64,000 bases of DNA from contig AP027304.1 of NCBI GenBank assembly GCA_036322835.1, positions 3,596,001 through 3,660,000 of the forward strand, read 5' to 3'. The notes below the pieces were generated by a model, which ran no database searches, was not told where the DNA came from, and was given only the letters and a program-made list of their open reading frames with translations. Position numbers and translations under genes: made by a program. Of the stretch, positions 53,467 through 62,901 are shown piece after piece. The first letter of the stretch is position 1, and every line of letters begins with the position of its first letter. This DNA comes from Tenuifilaceae bacterium CYCD (GTDB lineage Bacteria; Bacteroidota; Bacteroidia; Bacteroidales; Tenuifilaceae).

Positions 53467-55479
53467 ATGCCTAAAACGTTTTCAATCATGCTAAACGAAC
53501 CCAATAGCCTTATTAACGAGGTAAGCCCATACTTGCTACAGCACTCGTACAACCCAGTTAAATGGTATGCTTGGAACGATGAAACACTCGAAATTGCAAG
53601 AAAAGAAAATAAAATGCTGCTTATAAGCATAGGCTATAGCAGTTGCCATTGGTGCCATGTCATGGAAAAGGAATCGTTTATCGATTTTGATGTGGCGGAA
53701 ATAATGAATCGCAACTACATCTGTATTAAAGTAGATAGGGAGGAACGTCCGGACATTGATCAAATTTACATAAATGCCGTTCAAATAATAACCCGCCGAG
53801 GCGGTTGGCCTCTTAATTGCTTCGCATTACCCGATGGTAGGCCTATTTATGGAGGAACATACTTCCCAAAGGATCAGTGGAAAAATATTCTTGAGAGCCT
53901 TCAAGAAACATGGATTAACGAACCAGAAAAGGTAAAAGAAGTCGCCGAAGAACTAGCACAAGGTATCTCAAATTCTGAAATCATAAATAGAAAAACACCT
54001 GTAGAATCGCTAAATATCAAAGAATCGCTAAATAATAGTATTCATGAAATTCTTCCCGCACTCGATTTTAGAAACGGAGGAACAGCAGGTGCACCAAAAT
54101 TTCCTATGCCTGGATTTCTGAAACTTCTTCTTAAATATTCGTTTCATTCATCCAATGCCGAAATTACCAAATTCGTTGATATTACACTGGGTAAAGTTGC
54201 GAATGGAGGCATTTACGACCATATTGGTGGAGGCTTTTTCAGGTACGCGGTAGACGAGAAATGGCATGTTCCCCATTTCGAGAAAATGCTTTACGACAAT
54301 GCTCAACTTGTTGAACTATACTCACTGGCCTATCGGGTTAATCCAAATCCCCTATACAAAAAAATAGTTGAAGAAACCGTTAACTTCTTAGAACATGAAT
54401 TGCAATCGCCCAATGGTGGATTCTATAATTCGCTCGATGCAGACAGCAATGGACAGGAAGGCGAATTCTACACATGGCGCAAGGATGAAATAGAGAAAAT
54501 CCTTGAATACGACTCGGAGCTGTTTTGTTCGGCACTTGGTGTTACTCCTGTTGGAAATTGGGAAAACACAAATATTCTGAGGCGTTGTATCACTAACGAA
54601 CAGCTAGAGGCAATTTTTAATCTGCCATCGCAAGAAATCGACTACAGGCTAAACCGAAGTATTATAAAACTTAGGAACGAAAGGAACAAACATATACTAC
54701 CATTGGTCGATGACAAAATTATCACCTCGTGGAACGGGCTACTAATATCGGCTCTTGCCCAAGCGTATATAAGTTTTAGCAATAAACAATATTTAGAACT
54801 AGCCCTATTGGCAAACAGCTATATCGAAAATAATCATTTTGTTGATGGCGCTTTAAAGCGAATATCGTGCAAGGAAAAAGTATATACCGATCCCTTTTTG
54901 GACGATTATTCCAACTATATCAACGCCCTTATAATACTTTACAACGCAACGCTTAACAAAGAGTGGATTAATAAAGCAGATGCATTGCTTCAAAAAGCGA
55001 TTTCTGATTTTTGGGATAGCAATTCTGGAATGTTTTTCTATACCCCATCAAACAATAAATTAATTGCCCGAAAAATGGAACTAATCGATGGTGTAATTCC
55101 ATCGGCAAATGCGCAAATGGCCACAAATTTATTACAGTTGGCCGGAATTTTACAGAATGAAAACTATAAAAGCCTGTCCACCCAGATGCTTGCAAACATT
55201 GCCGAAAACATTAGCAGCAGCGGGCTATTTGTTTACGCTTGGGTTGAACAATTTTTGGCAAAATCACTTCCCCTAATTCTTGTAAAAACATTTAAAAATG
55301 ATATTGAAGACATAAATAAAATCCAGTGTAACACGATATACCCCAATATTATTTTTGAAAAAATTGATGGCGAACTTAAACCTGAAATTCAGGTTTGCTA
55401 TGGCAATTCCTGTCAAGAACCAGAAACGGATACTAACTTAATAATCGATCGAATCAACCGAATAAAATTGAATAGCTAG
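53467..55479 (+). CDS. DUF255 thioredoxin-domain protein (YyaL/SSP411-like)
   Basis: 670 residues from the ATG at 53467 (a TTG seven codons upstream is less likely). The N-terminal thioredoxin-like DUF255 domain starts NSLINEVSPYLLQHSYNPVKWYAW and has the CHWC pair in GYSSCHWCHVME, then VDREERPDIDQIY and GGWPLNCFALPDGRPIYGGTYFP. The rest (about 190-600) is an alpha/alpha six-hairpin barrel like that of GlcNAc 2-epimerase or glycosidases (GGIYDHIGGGFFRYAVDEKWHVPHFEKMLYDNAQL). The conserved two-domain family has no settled function. There is no signal peptide, so it is cytoplasmic. Confidence 0.93.
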   Translation: MPKTFSIMLNEPNSLINEVSPYLLQHSYNPVKWYAWNDETLEIARKENKMLLISIGYSSCHWCHVMEKESFIDFDVAEIMNRNYICIKVDREERPDIDQIYINAVQIITRRGGWPLNCFALPDGRPIYGGTYFPKDQWKNILESLQETWINEPEKVKEVAEELAQGISNSEIINRKTPVESLNIKESLNNSIHEILPALDFRNGGTAGAPKFPMPGFLKLLLKYSFHSSNAEITKFVDITLGKVANGGIYDHIGGGFFRYAVDEKWHVPHFEKMLYDNAQLVELYSLAYRVNPNPLYKKIVEETVNFLEHELQSPNGGFYNSLDADSNGQEGEFYTWRKDEIEKILEYDSELFCSALGVTPVGNWENTNILRRCITNEQLEAIFNLPSQEIDYRLNRSIIKLRNERNKHILPLVDDKIITSWNGLLISALAQAYISFSNKQYLELALLANSYIENNHFVDGALKRISCKEKVYTDPFLDDYSNYINALIILYNATLNKEWINKADALLQKAISDFWDSNSGMFFYTPSNNKLIARKMELIDGVIPSANAQMATNLLQLAGILQNENYKSLSTQMLANIAENISSSGLFVYAWVEQFLAKSLPLILVKTFKNDIEDINKIQCNTIYPNIIFEKIDGELKPEIQVCYGNSCQEPETDTNLIIDRINRIKLNS

Positions 55480-55634
55480 TCATAGTAAGTAATTAGCAAT
55501 TACAGCGTATACTCATAATTTTATTGCTGATGCAATAATTTGGTAAACATCAAGGTAAAATTGATATTTTTTTGTATTTTTCCCATCAAATACAATTGAT
55601 TACAGATACTTTAATCAATTAAACCCTTCGAAAG

Positions 55635-56786
55635 ATGAAAAAAGTGATTAAGAATATCTCGATTATTTTGACACTGGTTTTAGTCTTAATCCTATCCTTA
55701 TACCTAGTATGGTCTCTAAAGCCAAAACAAAAATTAAACATTTACATACTCGATAAAACGGTAGTCCTTAAGGACAGGCCTGAGCATAAAGCGTTTGTTT
55801 GGTTGCTAAATCAAAATGGATATGTTGGCCCCGATGGCAAACCATACTCCGCCAGCCGCGATTACTGGGGGTTCTTCCCTATCGATTTGCCCAACCAAAT
55901 TTTTGACTTTAAAGCAATTCGCATTAACGAAGTGGATACTTATGCTGCCGTTTACGATGCCGCTTACTACACCGACTGTTACGGTGTATATTCATTTGAG
56001 TGGTACAAGAACATCGCCCAACCAATCCACTCCTCAAAAGTTTTTGGAGGTTTAAACCAGAACGATTATCTCCTACTCAAAAAAATGAAAGAGGATGGCA
56101 AACTCATAATTGGCGAGTACAACATGTTTAGTACTCCTACCAATGCACTCATTAGAAGCAAAGCCGAAGCGTTATTCAACCTAATGTGGACAGGATGGTC
56201 CGGAAAAGTATACACCAATCTAGATCCAAACCTTCCTAACGGCCCTGCAGAGTGGATACCTAAACTTTACGAGTCGCAACACCTAAAGCCATGGCCCAAA
56301 CAGAGCAAAGGCATTGTTCTGATTAGTAACGATGGGCTTATTGATGTACTTGAGCAGAAGGAATCATTAAAATCATTACTGCCACAAATAGAGTCAACAC
56401 CAACCGGTCAAAAGAAACTTGGCCTTCCAGGAAAGGTTGCTTATTCTGGCTGGTTTGAATTTATAGTACCAAGCGTAACCGCTACCATTCATGCAAACTA
56501 TAAATTAGACTTAACTCCTGCAGGAGTTGATCAACTCGGCAAAATAGGATTGAGTGATAAATTTCCGGCAATTATTCAGGCACAGGAAAATGAACCAACC
56601 TTCTACTTTGCCGGCGATTTTGCCGAAAACCAGGTTATTTCTGCAACCGCAAGAATGGCTGGCGGAAAATTCTTAAATAGACTTTTTTCAAAAGAAAACG
56701 AAAAGTTTAAGTTCTTCGATCAATTCTATACTCCCCTCATTGAAAATATCCTAGACGACTACTCTAAGAACAGACCTAATAAGTAG
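55635..56786 (+). CDS. Membrane-anchored hypothetical protein
   Basis: 383 residues. One N-terminal membrane segment (about 8-29) then a long extracytoplasmic domain with many Trp, Tyr and Asp residues (SRDYWGFFPIDLPNQIFDF, AYYTDCYGVYSFEWYKN, LMWTGWSGKVYTNLD). I do not recognise the family. The KGIVLISNDGLIDVLE and FYFAGDFAE segments resemble a Rossmann-like or amidotransferase-type core, but that is weak. It stands alone between the DUF255 gene and the aminotransferase gene. It could act on cell-wall or surface sugars; this is only a guess. Confidence 0.7.
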   Translation: MKKVIKNISIILTLVLVLILSLYLVWSLKPKQKLNIYILDKTVVLKDRPEHKAFVWLLNQNGYVGPDGKPYSASRDYWGFFPIDLPNQIFDFKAIRINEVDTYAAVYDAAYYTDCYGVYSFEWYKNIAQPIHSSKVFGGLNQNDYLLLKKMKEDGKLIIGEYNMFSTPTNALIRSKAEALFNLMWTGWSGKVYTNLDPNLPNGPAEWIPKLYESQHLKPWPKQSKGIVLISNDGLIDVLEQKESLKSLLPQIESTPTGQKKLGLPGKVAYSGWFEFIVPSVTATIHANYKLDLTPAGVDQLGKIGLSDKFPAIIQAQENEPTFYFAGDFAENQVISATARMAGGKFLNRLFSKENEKFKFFDQFYTPLIENILDDYSKNRPNK

Positions 56787-56830
56787 CAAAATATCACTAA
56801 ATACTAGGGATATAAATGCAGATTGATCAC

Positions 56831-56838
56831 TACATTTG
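56831..56838 (+). promoter_or_regulatory. -7 promoter element before the aminotransferase gene
   Basis: TACATTTG matches TAnnTTTG. Its position rules out the TTG at 56836 as the start and supports the ATG at 56860 or 56872. Confidence 0.5.
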
Positions 56839-56859
56839 CATTTTACTTTTACTTGTCCT

Positions 56860-57702
56860 ATGACAAACTCAATGAATACCAATGTACAATATTTTATTAA
56901 GAATGGAGATCTAGTACCTATCAATCTTTTTTGCAATGATTTAATTGAAGGCCACAAAATTATTTACGAGGTTATTAGAGTCATAGAATCGACACCCATT
57001 TTTCTTACTGATCATATAAACCGATTGGCACAATCAATAAAACTAGCAAGTCTTCCTCCTTCAAATTATGATCTAATTAGAACCTCCATAAAACAACTGC
57101 TACAGAAAAACCCTATCTCCCAGCAAAACATTAAGGTTGTAGTGTGCTACAAATCCGAGAAAGATACGCCAATTTTCACAGCATACTTTATACCATCAAA
57201 ATACCCAAATCAATCCGAAAAGATAAATGGAATTGAGGTGCGGACAATTCGTGCAACAAGAGTAAATCCAGAGGTTAAAGCCGAAAATAAATCGTTAAGG
57301 GCATGTGCCGATGAGGTAATAGCTAATACTGGATGTTACGAGGTTTTAATGATTAACGATTCATGCAACATTACCGAGGGTAGCCGATCGAATGTATTCT
57401 TTGTAAAAAATGGCAAATTAATAACTGCGCCATCATCGGTAGTTTTGGGCGGAATAACTAGAATCAAAATTTTAGAAATCTGTTCAAGGCAAGGTATTGA
57501 GGTCATCCCAGAGTGCATAAGCATATCTCAAATATCCGGAATTGATGGTGGTTTTATATCCGGAACATCACCCGGTGTATTAACAATAAGCAGGATTGAT
57601 AATATTAAACTTAACGTTAATATCGATTTGATAAAGCAAATCAATGCTGAATATGAGACGTTAATTACGAACGAAATTCAGAGCTGGAAATCGAATCAAT
57701 AA
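56860..57702 (+). CDS. PLP aminotransferase class IV
   Basis: 280 residues from the ATG at 56860; the ATG at 56872 is equally possible. Class IV features: YEVIRVIESTPIFLTDHINRLAQS at the start, a probable catalytic Lys in EVKAENKSLRACADEVI, NITEGSRSNVFFVKNGKL (the class IV signature) and GGITRIKILEICSRQGIEV. The family includes branched-chain and D-amino acid aminotransferases and aminodeoxychorismate lyase. The next gene, 17 bases on, is an omega-amidase-like nitrilase. This suggests a glutamine-using transaminase whose 2-oxoglutaramate product is hydrolysed by the neighbour, as in methionine salvage. Confidence 0.82.
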   Translation: MTNSMNTNVQYFIKNGDLVPINLFCNDLIEGHKIIYEVIRVIESTPIFLTDHINRLAQSIKLASLPPSNYDLIRTSIKQLLQKNPISQQNIKVVVCYKSEKDTPIFTAYFIPSKYPNQSEKINGIEVRTIRATRVNPEVKAENKSLRACADEVIANTGCYEVLMINDSCNITEGSRSNVFFVKNGKLITAPSSVVLGGITRIKILEICSRQGIEVIPECISISQISGIDGGFISGTSPGVLTISRIDNIKLNVNIDLIKQINAEYETLITNEIQSWKSNQ

Positions 57703-57719
57703 CACACAATGCCTACAAA

Positions 57720-58487
57720 ATGAGAGTTTCAGTAATCCAATCATCTATAGAATGGGAAAATCCCGAAAAGAATCTGCAGATTTTTGAAGTAAAAATCGCT
57801 GAAATTGCACCGCAAAGCGACATAGTCCTATTACCCGAAATGTTTACCACCGGATTTAGTATGAAGCCAGAGGAGATGGCAGAGCAGTACCCCGGAAGAA
57901 CTGTTAGTTGGATGCGTAAAATGGCTATCGAAAACAAAACAGCCATTGCAGGAAGCCATATTGCCCAAGAAAATGGGAACTTTTACAATAGAATGATTTT
58001 TATAAATGCCGATGGATCACACACCTGTTACGACAAGCGCCATCTGTTTAGAATGGCAAATGAGGATCAACACTACGAGGCTGGCAACAAACGCGTAGTA
58101 GTCCATTATGCAGGATGGCGAATTCTCCTTTTGGTTTGCTACGATTTGCGATTTCCGGTATGGAGCCGGAATCAGAACGACTACGATTTAATTCTACTAG
58201 TAGCAAACTTCCCAGAGCGCAGACGTAATGCATGGAACACACTCCTATCGGCAAGAGCAATTGAGAATCAATGCTATGTGGCAGCTTGCAATATTGTTGG
58301 TACCGATGGTAACGGAATAAACTACTCCGGCGATTCTCAGATTATTGATCCGCTAGGGCAAATCATTGCTAGCGCAACTCCCGGAAAAGAAGAAACTATA
58401 AACGCCACATTATCGTTGGATAGCCTGATAAGTATTCGCGATAAATTTCCAGCACATCTTGATGCCGATAAATTTGAAATACTATGA
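57720..58487 (+). CDS. Omega-amidase-like nitrilase (YafV/Nit2 type)
   Basis: 255 residues, carbon-nitrogen hydrolase fold. The catalytic triad is visible: Glu in VLLPEMFTTGF, Lys in CYDKRHLFRM and Cys in LLVCYDLRFPVW. ANFPERRRNAWNTLLSARAIENQCY and CNIVGTDGNGINYSGDSQIIDPLGQII are typical of the YafV/Nit2 branch, which hydrolyses 2-oxoglutaramate to 2-oxoglutarate and ammonia. It lies 17 bases downstream of the aminotransferase gene and is probably co-transcribed with it. Confidence 0.9.
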   Translation: MRVSVIQSSIEWENPEKNLQIFEVKIAEIAPQSDIVLLPEMFTTGFSMKPEEMAEQYPGRTVSWMRKMAIENKTAIAGSHIAQENGNFYNRMIFINADGSHTCYDKRHLFRMANEDQHYEAGNKRVVVHYAGWRILLLVCYDLRFPVWSRNQNDYDLILLVANFPERRRNAWNTLLSARAIENQCYVAACNIVGTDGNGINYSGDSQIIDPLGQIIASATPGKEETINATLSLDSLISIRDKFPAHLDADKFEIL

Positions 58488-58579
58488 TGCTCATGCATCA
58501 AAAATTTACATACAATTATTCATCGTTCATTTAAACAAATAAATGCTATCTTTATAGAATGACTCATAAATGATTCTGT

Positions 58580-60553
58580 ATGCAGGTGGATAATAATCAT
58601 GACGGGGTTTTCGAAAGCATCCCTGATTTTGGCTTTATAGTTAATTTAAGAGGCATCATCCTTAAGTATACTTGTCAAGTAAAAAGCATAGCCCAAGTAA
58701 ACGGAAAAATAGAAGAATCAAAAATACAATCGATATTTCCTTCATTTAAAAGGAAAAGCATAGCCCGGCTTCACGATTTTGAGTTCAACCATAGCGTGAA
58801 TAAGCAGACCTTACGCTTTAGAGTAATCGTAAAACCGATTGAATCTAAAAAATACGAAAGATATATTGTATGGCTAAAGGATATCACCAAGGAGTACCGT
58901 CAGGAGAAAATTAATAGAATTTTACTTAACATCTCGCAATTCGAAGCTGAATCGAGAAATAATTACCAGTTTTATAGAACCGTACAGGAAGAACTCAACA
59001 GTTTATTCGATGCCAATAACCTATACGTAGTTCTATTCGACAAATTCAAGCTAAGCCTTAACTTGGTCTATCTTTCCGACACACACAACATTCAGGAAGT
59101 ATACCCAACAGGAAATACATTTGCTTACTGGGTTGCACAAACCGGAAAAGCAGTTATACTGAACCAAAGACAAATTAAACGACTGCAAAAATTACATAAC
59201 CTTGAATTTTTTGGACCATTAGCCCAGTGCTGGATGGGCGTTCCATTAAAAATAAAAAACGATGTAATTGGTGTTATTGCGCTACAAAACTACTCCAGTC
59301 CGGAAGCATTCACCACCGAGGATCTCGATGTTCTTAAGTTTATATCTAGTCAGATTGCCACTAGCATCCAACATAAAGAGAACGAACAGGAAATCCTGCT
59401 CGCAAAAGAAAAGGCTGTGGAATCCGACAAACTAAAATCGGCCTTTCTGGCAAACATGAGCCACGAAATTCGTACACCGATGAATGCTATATTGGGTTTC
59501 TCGGATTTAGTTGCCCGAAAAAACATCCAACCCGAAAAGAAAGAAATATACACCCAGCATATCATCAGCAATGGGAAACTATTACTAAACCTTGTTGACG
59601 ATATAATAGATCTTGCAAAAATTGAGGCAGGACAACTAAAATTCAAGCGTAACACCACGAATGTTGACGAAATACTTACTGAACTAATGCATTACTGCAT
59701 TGCAGAGAAAAAAAGGCTAAAAAAAGAAGAAATACAAATAGTTAGCCAAAGTAATAGGGATGGCTCTCCGCAGTGGTTACTATGCGATAGTTTTCGTCTA
59801 AAGCAGGTTTTGCTCAATTTACTTAGCAACGCCCTAAAGTTTACATTTGATGGTAGTATAGAGTTTGGATACGAAATCCCCAATAATGCAACAATCCAAT
59901 TCTACGTTAAAGACTCGGGCATTGGTATTATGGCAGAGCAGCAATCAATAATTTTTGATAGATTCCGTCAAGCCGATGATTCGGCCACGCGTCAGTTTGG
60001 AGGAACAGGGCTGGGTCTGGCAATCTCAAAGAAACTTGTTGAATTAATGGGAGGAAGAATATGGGTGAACTCACAGCCCAATCAAGGTGCCACATTCTAC
60101 TTCACACTTCCGCTCATCATCCCCGATCTAGGCAATACACAGCAAACCAAAATAGTTGCTCCATCAAAACCCGATCCGCAGTATAATGATAAAATTGTCC
60201 TAGTCGTGGAGGATAATGAAGCAAACTACATTTACCTGTACGAATTTTTAAAACTTACCGGAATAAAAATTATTCGGGCAACAAATGGTTTGGAAGCAGT
60301 TGAATTCATTGAAAAGAATCCAAAAATTGATTTAATCCTAATGGACCTACAACTTCCAGAACTCGATGGATTTGAGGCTACAAAAAAGATTAAAAGAATT
60401 AATCCGTCTATTCCAATAATTGCGCAAACAGCATACGCCCTGGCCGATGAAAAAAGCAAGGCTATGAATGCCGGCTGCGACTATTACCTCACTAAACCCA
60501 TATCAAGCAAATCTTTATTAAATTTAATTGATAAAGTGTTTTCTAAAAGTTAA
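58580..60553 (+). CDS. Hybrid histidine kinase: PAS-like, GAF, HisKA, HATPase, REC
   Basis: 657 residues, no membrane segment. A weak PAS-like start (about 10-110, ending VWLKDITKEYRQE) is followed by a GAF domain (about 120-270; FAYWVAQTGKAVILN, WMGVPLKIKNDVIGVIALQN), HisKA (phospho-acceptor His in NMSHEIRTPMNA, about residue 294), HATPase (about 400-515; LLNLLSNALKFT, DSGIGIM, GGTGLGLAIS) and a C-terminal REC with Asp in LILMDLQLPELDG and Lys in YLTKPIS. The soluble GAF points to an internal signal. The C-terminal half is close to that of the broken kinase at 18839-20755, so they are probably paralogs. Confidence 0.92.
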   Translation: MQVDNNHDGVFESIPDFGFIVNLRGIILKYTCQVKSIAQVNGKIEESKIQSIFPSFKRKSIARLHDFEFNHSVNKQTLRFRVIVKPIESKKYERYIVWLKDITKEYRQEKINRILLNISQFEAESRNNYQFYRTVQEELNSLFDANNLYVVLFDKFKLSLNLVYLSDTHNIQEVYPTGNTFAYWVAQTGKAVILNQRQIKRLQKLHNLEFFGPLAQCWMGVPLKIKNDVIGVIALQNYSSPEAFTTEDLDVLKFISSQIATSIQHKENEQEILLAKEKAVESDKLKSAFLANMSHEIRTPMNAILGFSDLVARKNIQPEKKEIYTQHIISNGKLLLNLVDDIIDLAKIEAGQLKFKRNTTNVDEILTELMHYCIAEKKRLKKEEIQIVSQSNRDGSPQWLLCDSFRLKQVLLNLLSNALKFTFDGSIEFGYEIPNNATIQFYVKDSGIGIMAEQQSIIFDRFRQADDSATRQFGGTGLGLAISKKLVELMGGRIWVNSQPNQGATFYFTLPLIIPDLGNTQQTKIVAPSKPDPQYNDKIVLVVEDNEANYIYLYEFLKLTGIKIIRATNGLEAVEFIEKNPKIDLILMDLQLPELDGFEATKKIKRINPSIPIIAQTAYALADEKSKAMNAGCDYYLTKPISSKSLLNLIDKVFSKS

Positions 60554-60614
60554 TTTAGTATTATTGTAACCATTACAGAACCAAATGAATCATTACAAAT
60601 CTATGATTTAATAC

Positions 60615-62846
60615 ATGAATAGGTCAACTAAAACGCTCAAAATCATATTTATTGCTTTACTTTCCCTTATTGTCCTTTGCCCTTACAGCCTACTTTCAGT
60701 AAATAATAAAATTGAAAAATATTTAAATACCTTAGAGAATAAGGGTATAAACCAAGATTCCCTAAATGCTATTGATTCTCGCATTAGCAACTGTGAGAAA
60801 AACAGAAACCGATCGGGATTGGTAGACGCCTACGCCTCGAAGGCAAGGCTTTACTATAATGTTGGCAATATTGAAGATGCTCTTATTAATGCAAACCAAG
60901 CACTAATAATTGCAAACGAACTAGGTCGCGAACAACAGAGCGAAATGGTTTACAGGCTGCTTAGCGAAATTCACTTTGCAAAGGATTTAATTTGGGAATC
61001 CACCGAATACCTTTACAATGGTTATAAACTTAGCGAGGCCATTAAGGATACATCAAAAATAGTTTGGTATCTCGTATCAATAAGTAACGTTGAAGAGTAT
61101 TTAGGCCGGCTATCGAATGCCATGGAAATAAACCTTAATGCTATAGAGTTTTTCAAGGCCACCGGCGATTCTGTAAATCTTGCCAAAATATACCGTGCAC
61201 AAGGAGTAGTCCACACCGAACTTGGCAACTACACAACCGCACAATCGTACATAGAAAAATCGATTGCAATACTAAGCCAATCGAATGATTCATTGAATAT
61301 TGGAATTGCATACCTAAGTTTAGCAAGTTTAGATTTGCAGAAAGAAAAGTTTTTTGATGCTCAAGGGCATCTTAAACACGCGAGCCAAATCCTTCAGCCC
61401 ATAAGTACAAAATATTACAATAGATGCAGATCGTACAATGCACTACTCCTAATGTCTAACCAAAATTACAGTTCCGCCATAGAGGAACTATCTGGAGTAA
61501 TCAAAGATCAAGTAAATACTTATGACAGATTTGGACTGGCCTTCTCGTTCTACGGACTTGGATATGCTTACCAAAACTCAGGAAAGAATATCAACGCTAT
61601 AGAATCATACAATCAATGCCTAAGAGTTGCTCACGAAGGAAACCTAAACAACTTTACACGACTAGCCTACAAAGGGTTGGCAAAAGTATACGGCATTAAT
61701 GGACAACAAAACAATGCCTACCTGAACCTGAACAGATACGTTGCTATTACGGATAGCCTATTCAACCTACAAAAAATTAGCGAGGCTAACCGCTTGGAAA
61801 ATCAAGCAATGATTCGACTTAAGGAAAAAGAAATTTCTTCGCAAAAAGAACTCATTATCCGCAATGCGGAAAAGTTAAAACAAGAAAAGCTCAAACAACT
61901 GCTTTTATTCATCATTCTGATTCTATCCTTCGGAGTAATAATATTTGCATTTAGAGAATATCGTATCAAAAAGAAAGCGAATGCCCTTCTAACCGATCAA
62001 AAGGGAGAAATTGAGAAACAGAAAAACATGCTGGAGCATAGAACCCGAGATATTACCGATAGCCTTAACTATGCCCGCAGAATTCAAAAAGCAATACTCC
62101 GATCGGCACAGCAACCCGAGCAATTCTTTAAGGATTCATTTTTGGTATTCCTTCCAAAGGAACTTGTTAGCGGTGATTTCTACTGGCTAAAGGCAGTAGA
62201 TAACCAAATCCTTTTTGCCGTAGCCGATTGTACAGGACATGGGGCTCCTGGTGCATTTATGAGTATTATTGGCACCTTTGGATTAAACCAAATAATCAAT
62301 GAACTGGGCGAAACTCATCCCGGCGACGTTCTCAATCAGCTCAACGATCTGTTCCATAACTCATTTGAGCAACGCGAAGGTGCCGAAATATTCGATGGAA
62401 TGGACTTGGCGCTTTGCAACTATAATCCCAAAACCAAAGAAATAAAGTTTGCCGGAGCAAATATTTACCTACATATTCTGCGAAAATCGTCGGCACCCGC
62501 ACCATCATCAGTAATTCTTCATACTGCATCAAATTACACCCTGTATCAAATTAAGTGTGATAAACAATCCATTGGATACGTACTAGATCGCACGCCATTC
62601 TCAACGCATAGCGTTCAGCTAATGGAGGGTGATTCGCTTTACATCTTTACCGATGGTTTTACCGATCAATTCGGAGGTCCTAATGGTAAAAAATTTCGCT
62701 ATACAGAACTCCGCAGCTTACTGTGCAGCATTGCAGACCTTCCAATGACAAAACAAAAGGACAGGCTTATAGAATCGTTTACCCAATGGAAAGGAAATAA
62801 TATTCAGGTTGATGATGTTACTTTCCTAGGCATTAGGATTCCATAG
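60615..62846 (+). CDS. TPR-repeat protein with SpoIIE/PP2C serine phosphatase domain
   Basis: 743 residues. A signal peptide or N-terminal anchor (KTLKIIFIALLSLIVLCPYSLLSV) is followed by about eight TPR repeats (about 60-390), a coiled coil, one membrane segment (about 418-438; LLLFIILILSFGVIIFAF), a second coiled coil with DITDSLNYARRIQKAIL, and a PP2C_SIG/SpoIIE domain (about 505-743; VSGDFYWLKAV, VADCTGHGAPGAFMS, DGFTDQFGG). It senses with periplasmic TPRs and dephosphorylates a cytoplasmic target such as an anti-anti-sigma factor. It lies 61 bases after the hybrid kinase, possibly in the same transcript. Confidence 0.92.
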   Translation: MNRSTKTLKIIFIALLSLIVLCPYSLLSVNNKIEKYLNTLENKGINQDSLNAIDSRISNCEKNRNRSGLVDAYASKARLYYNVGNIEDALINANQALIIANELGREQQSEMVYRLLSEIHFAKDLIWESTEYLYNGYKLSEAIKDTSKIVWYLVSISNVEEYLGRLSNAMEINLNAIEFFKATGDSVNLAKIYRAQGVVHTELGNYTTAQSYIEKSIAILSQSNDSLNIGIAYLSLASLDLQKEKFFDAQGHLKHASQILQPISTKYYNRCRSYNALLLMSNQNYSSAIEELSGVIKDQVNTYDRFGLAFSFYGLGYAYQNSGKNINAIESYNQCLRVAHEGNLNNFTRLAYKGLAKVYGINGQQNNAYLNLNRYVAITDSLFNLQKISEANRLENQAMIRLKEKEISSQKELIIRNAEKLKQEKLKQLLLFIILILSFGVIIFAFREYRIKKKANALLTDQKGEIEKQKNMLEHRTRDITDSLNYARRIQKAILRSAQQPEQFFKDSFLVFLPKELVSGDFYWLKAVDNQILFAVADCTGHGAPGAFMSIIGTFGLNQIINELGETHPGDVLNQLNDLFHNSFEQREGAEIFDGMDLALCNYNPKTKEIKFAGANIYLHILRKSSAPAPSSVILHTASNYTLYQIKCDKQSIGYVLDRTPFSTHSVQLMEGDSLYIFTDGFTDQFGGPNGKKFRYTELRSLLCSIADLPMTKQKDRLIESFTQWKGNNIQVDDVTFLGIRIP

Positions 62847-62847
62847 A

Positions 62848-62882
62848 AAAACTCTGGCAATAATTACAACTGCCAGGGTTTC
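62848..62882. terminator. Convergent terminator between the phosphatase and M64 genes
   Basis: AACTCTGGCA and TGCCAGGGTT pair (one G-U) around an 11-base loop, with an A-rich left and T-rich right flank. Confidence 0.75.
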
Positions 62883-62901
62883 TCTCAATATAATAATAGG
62901 C

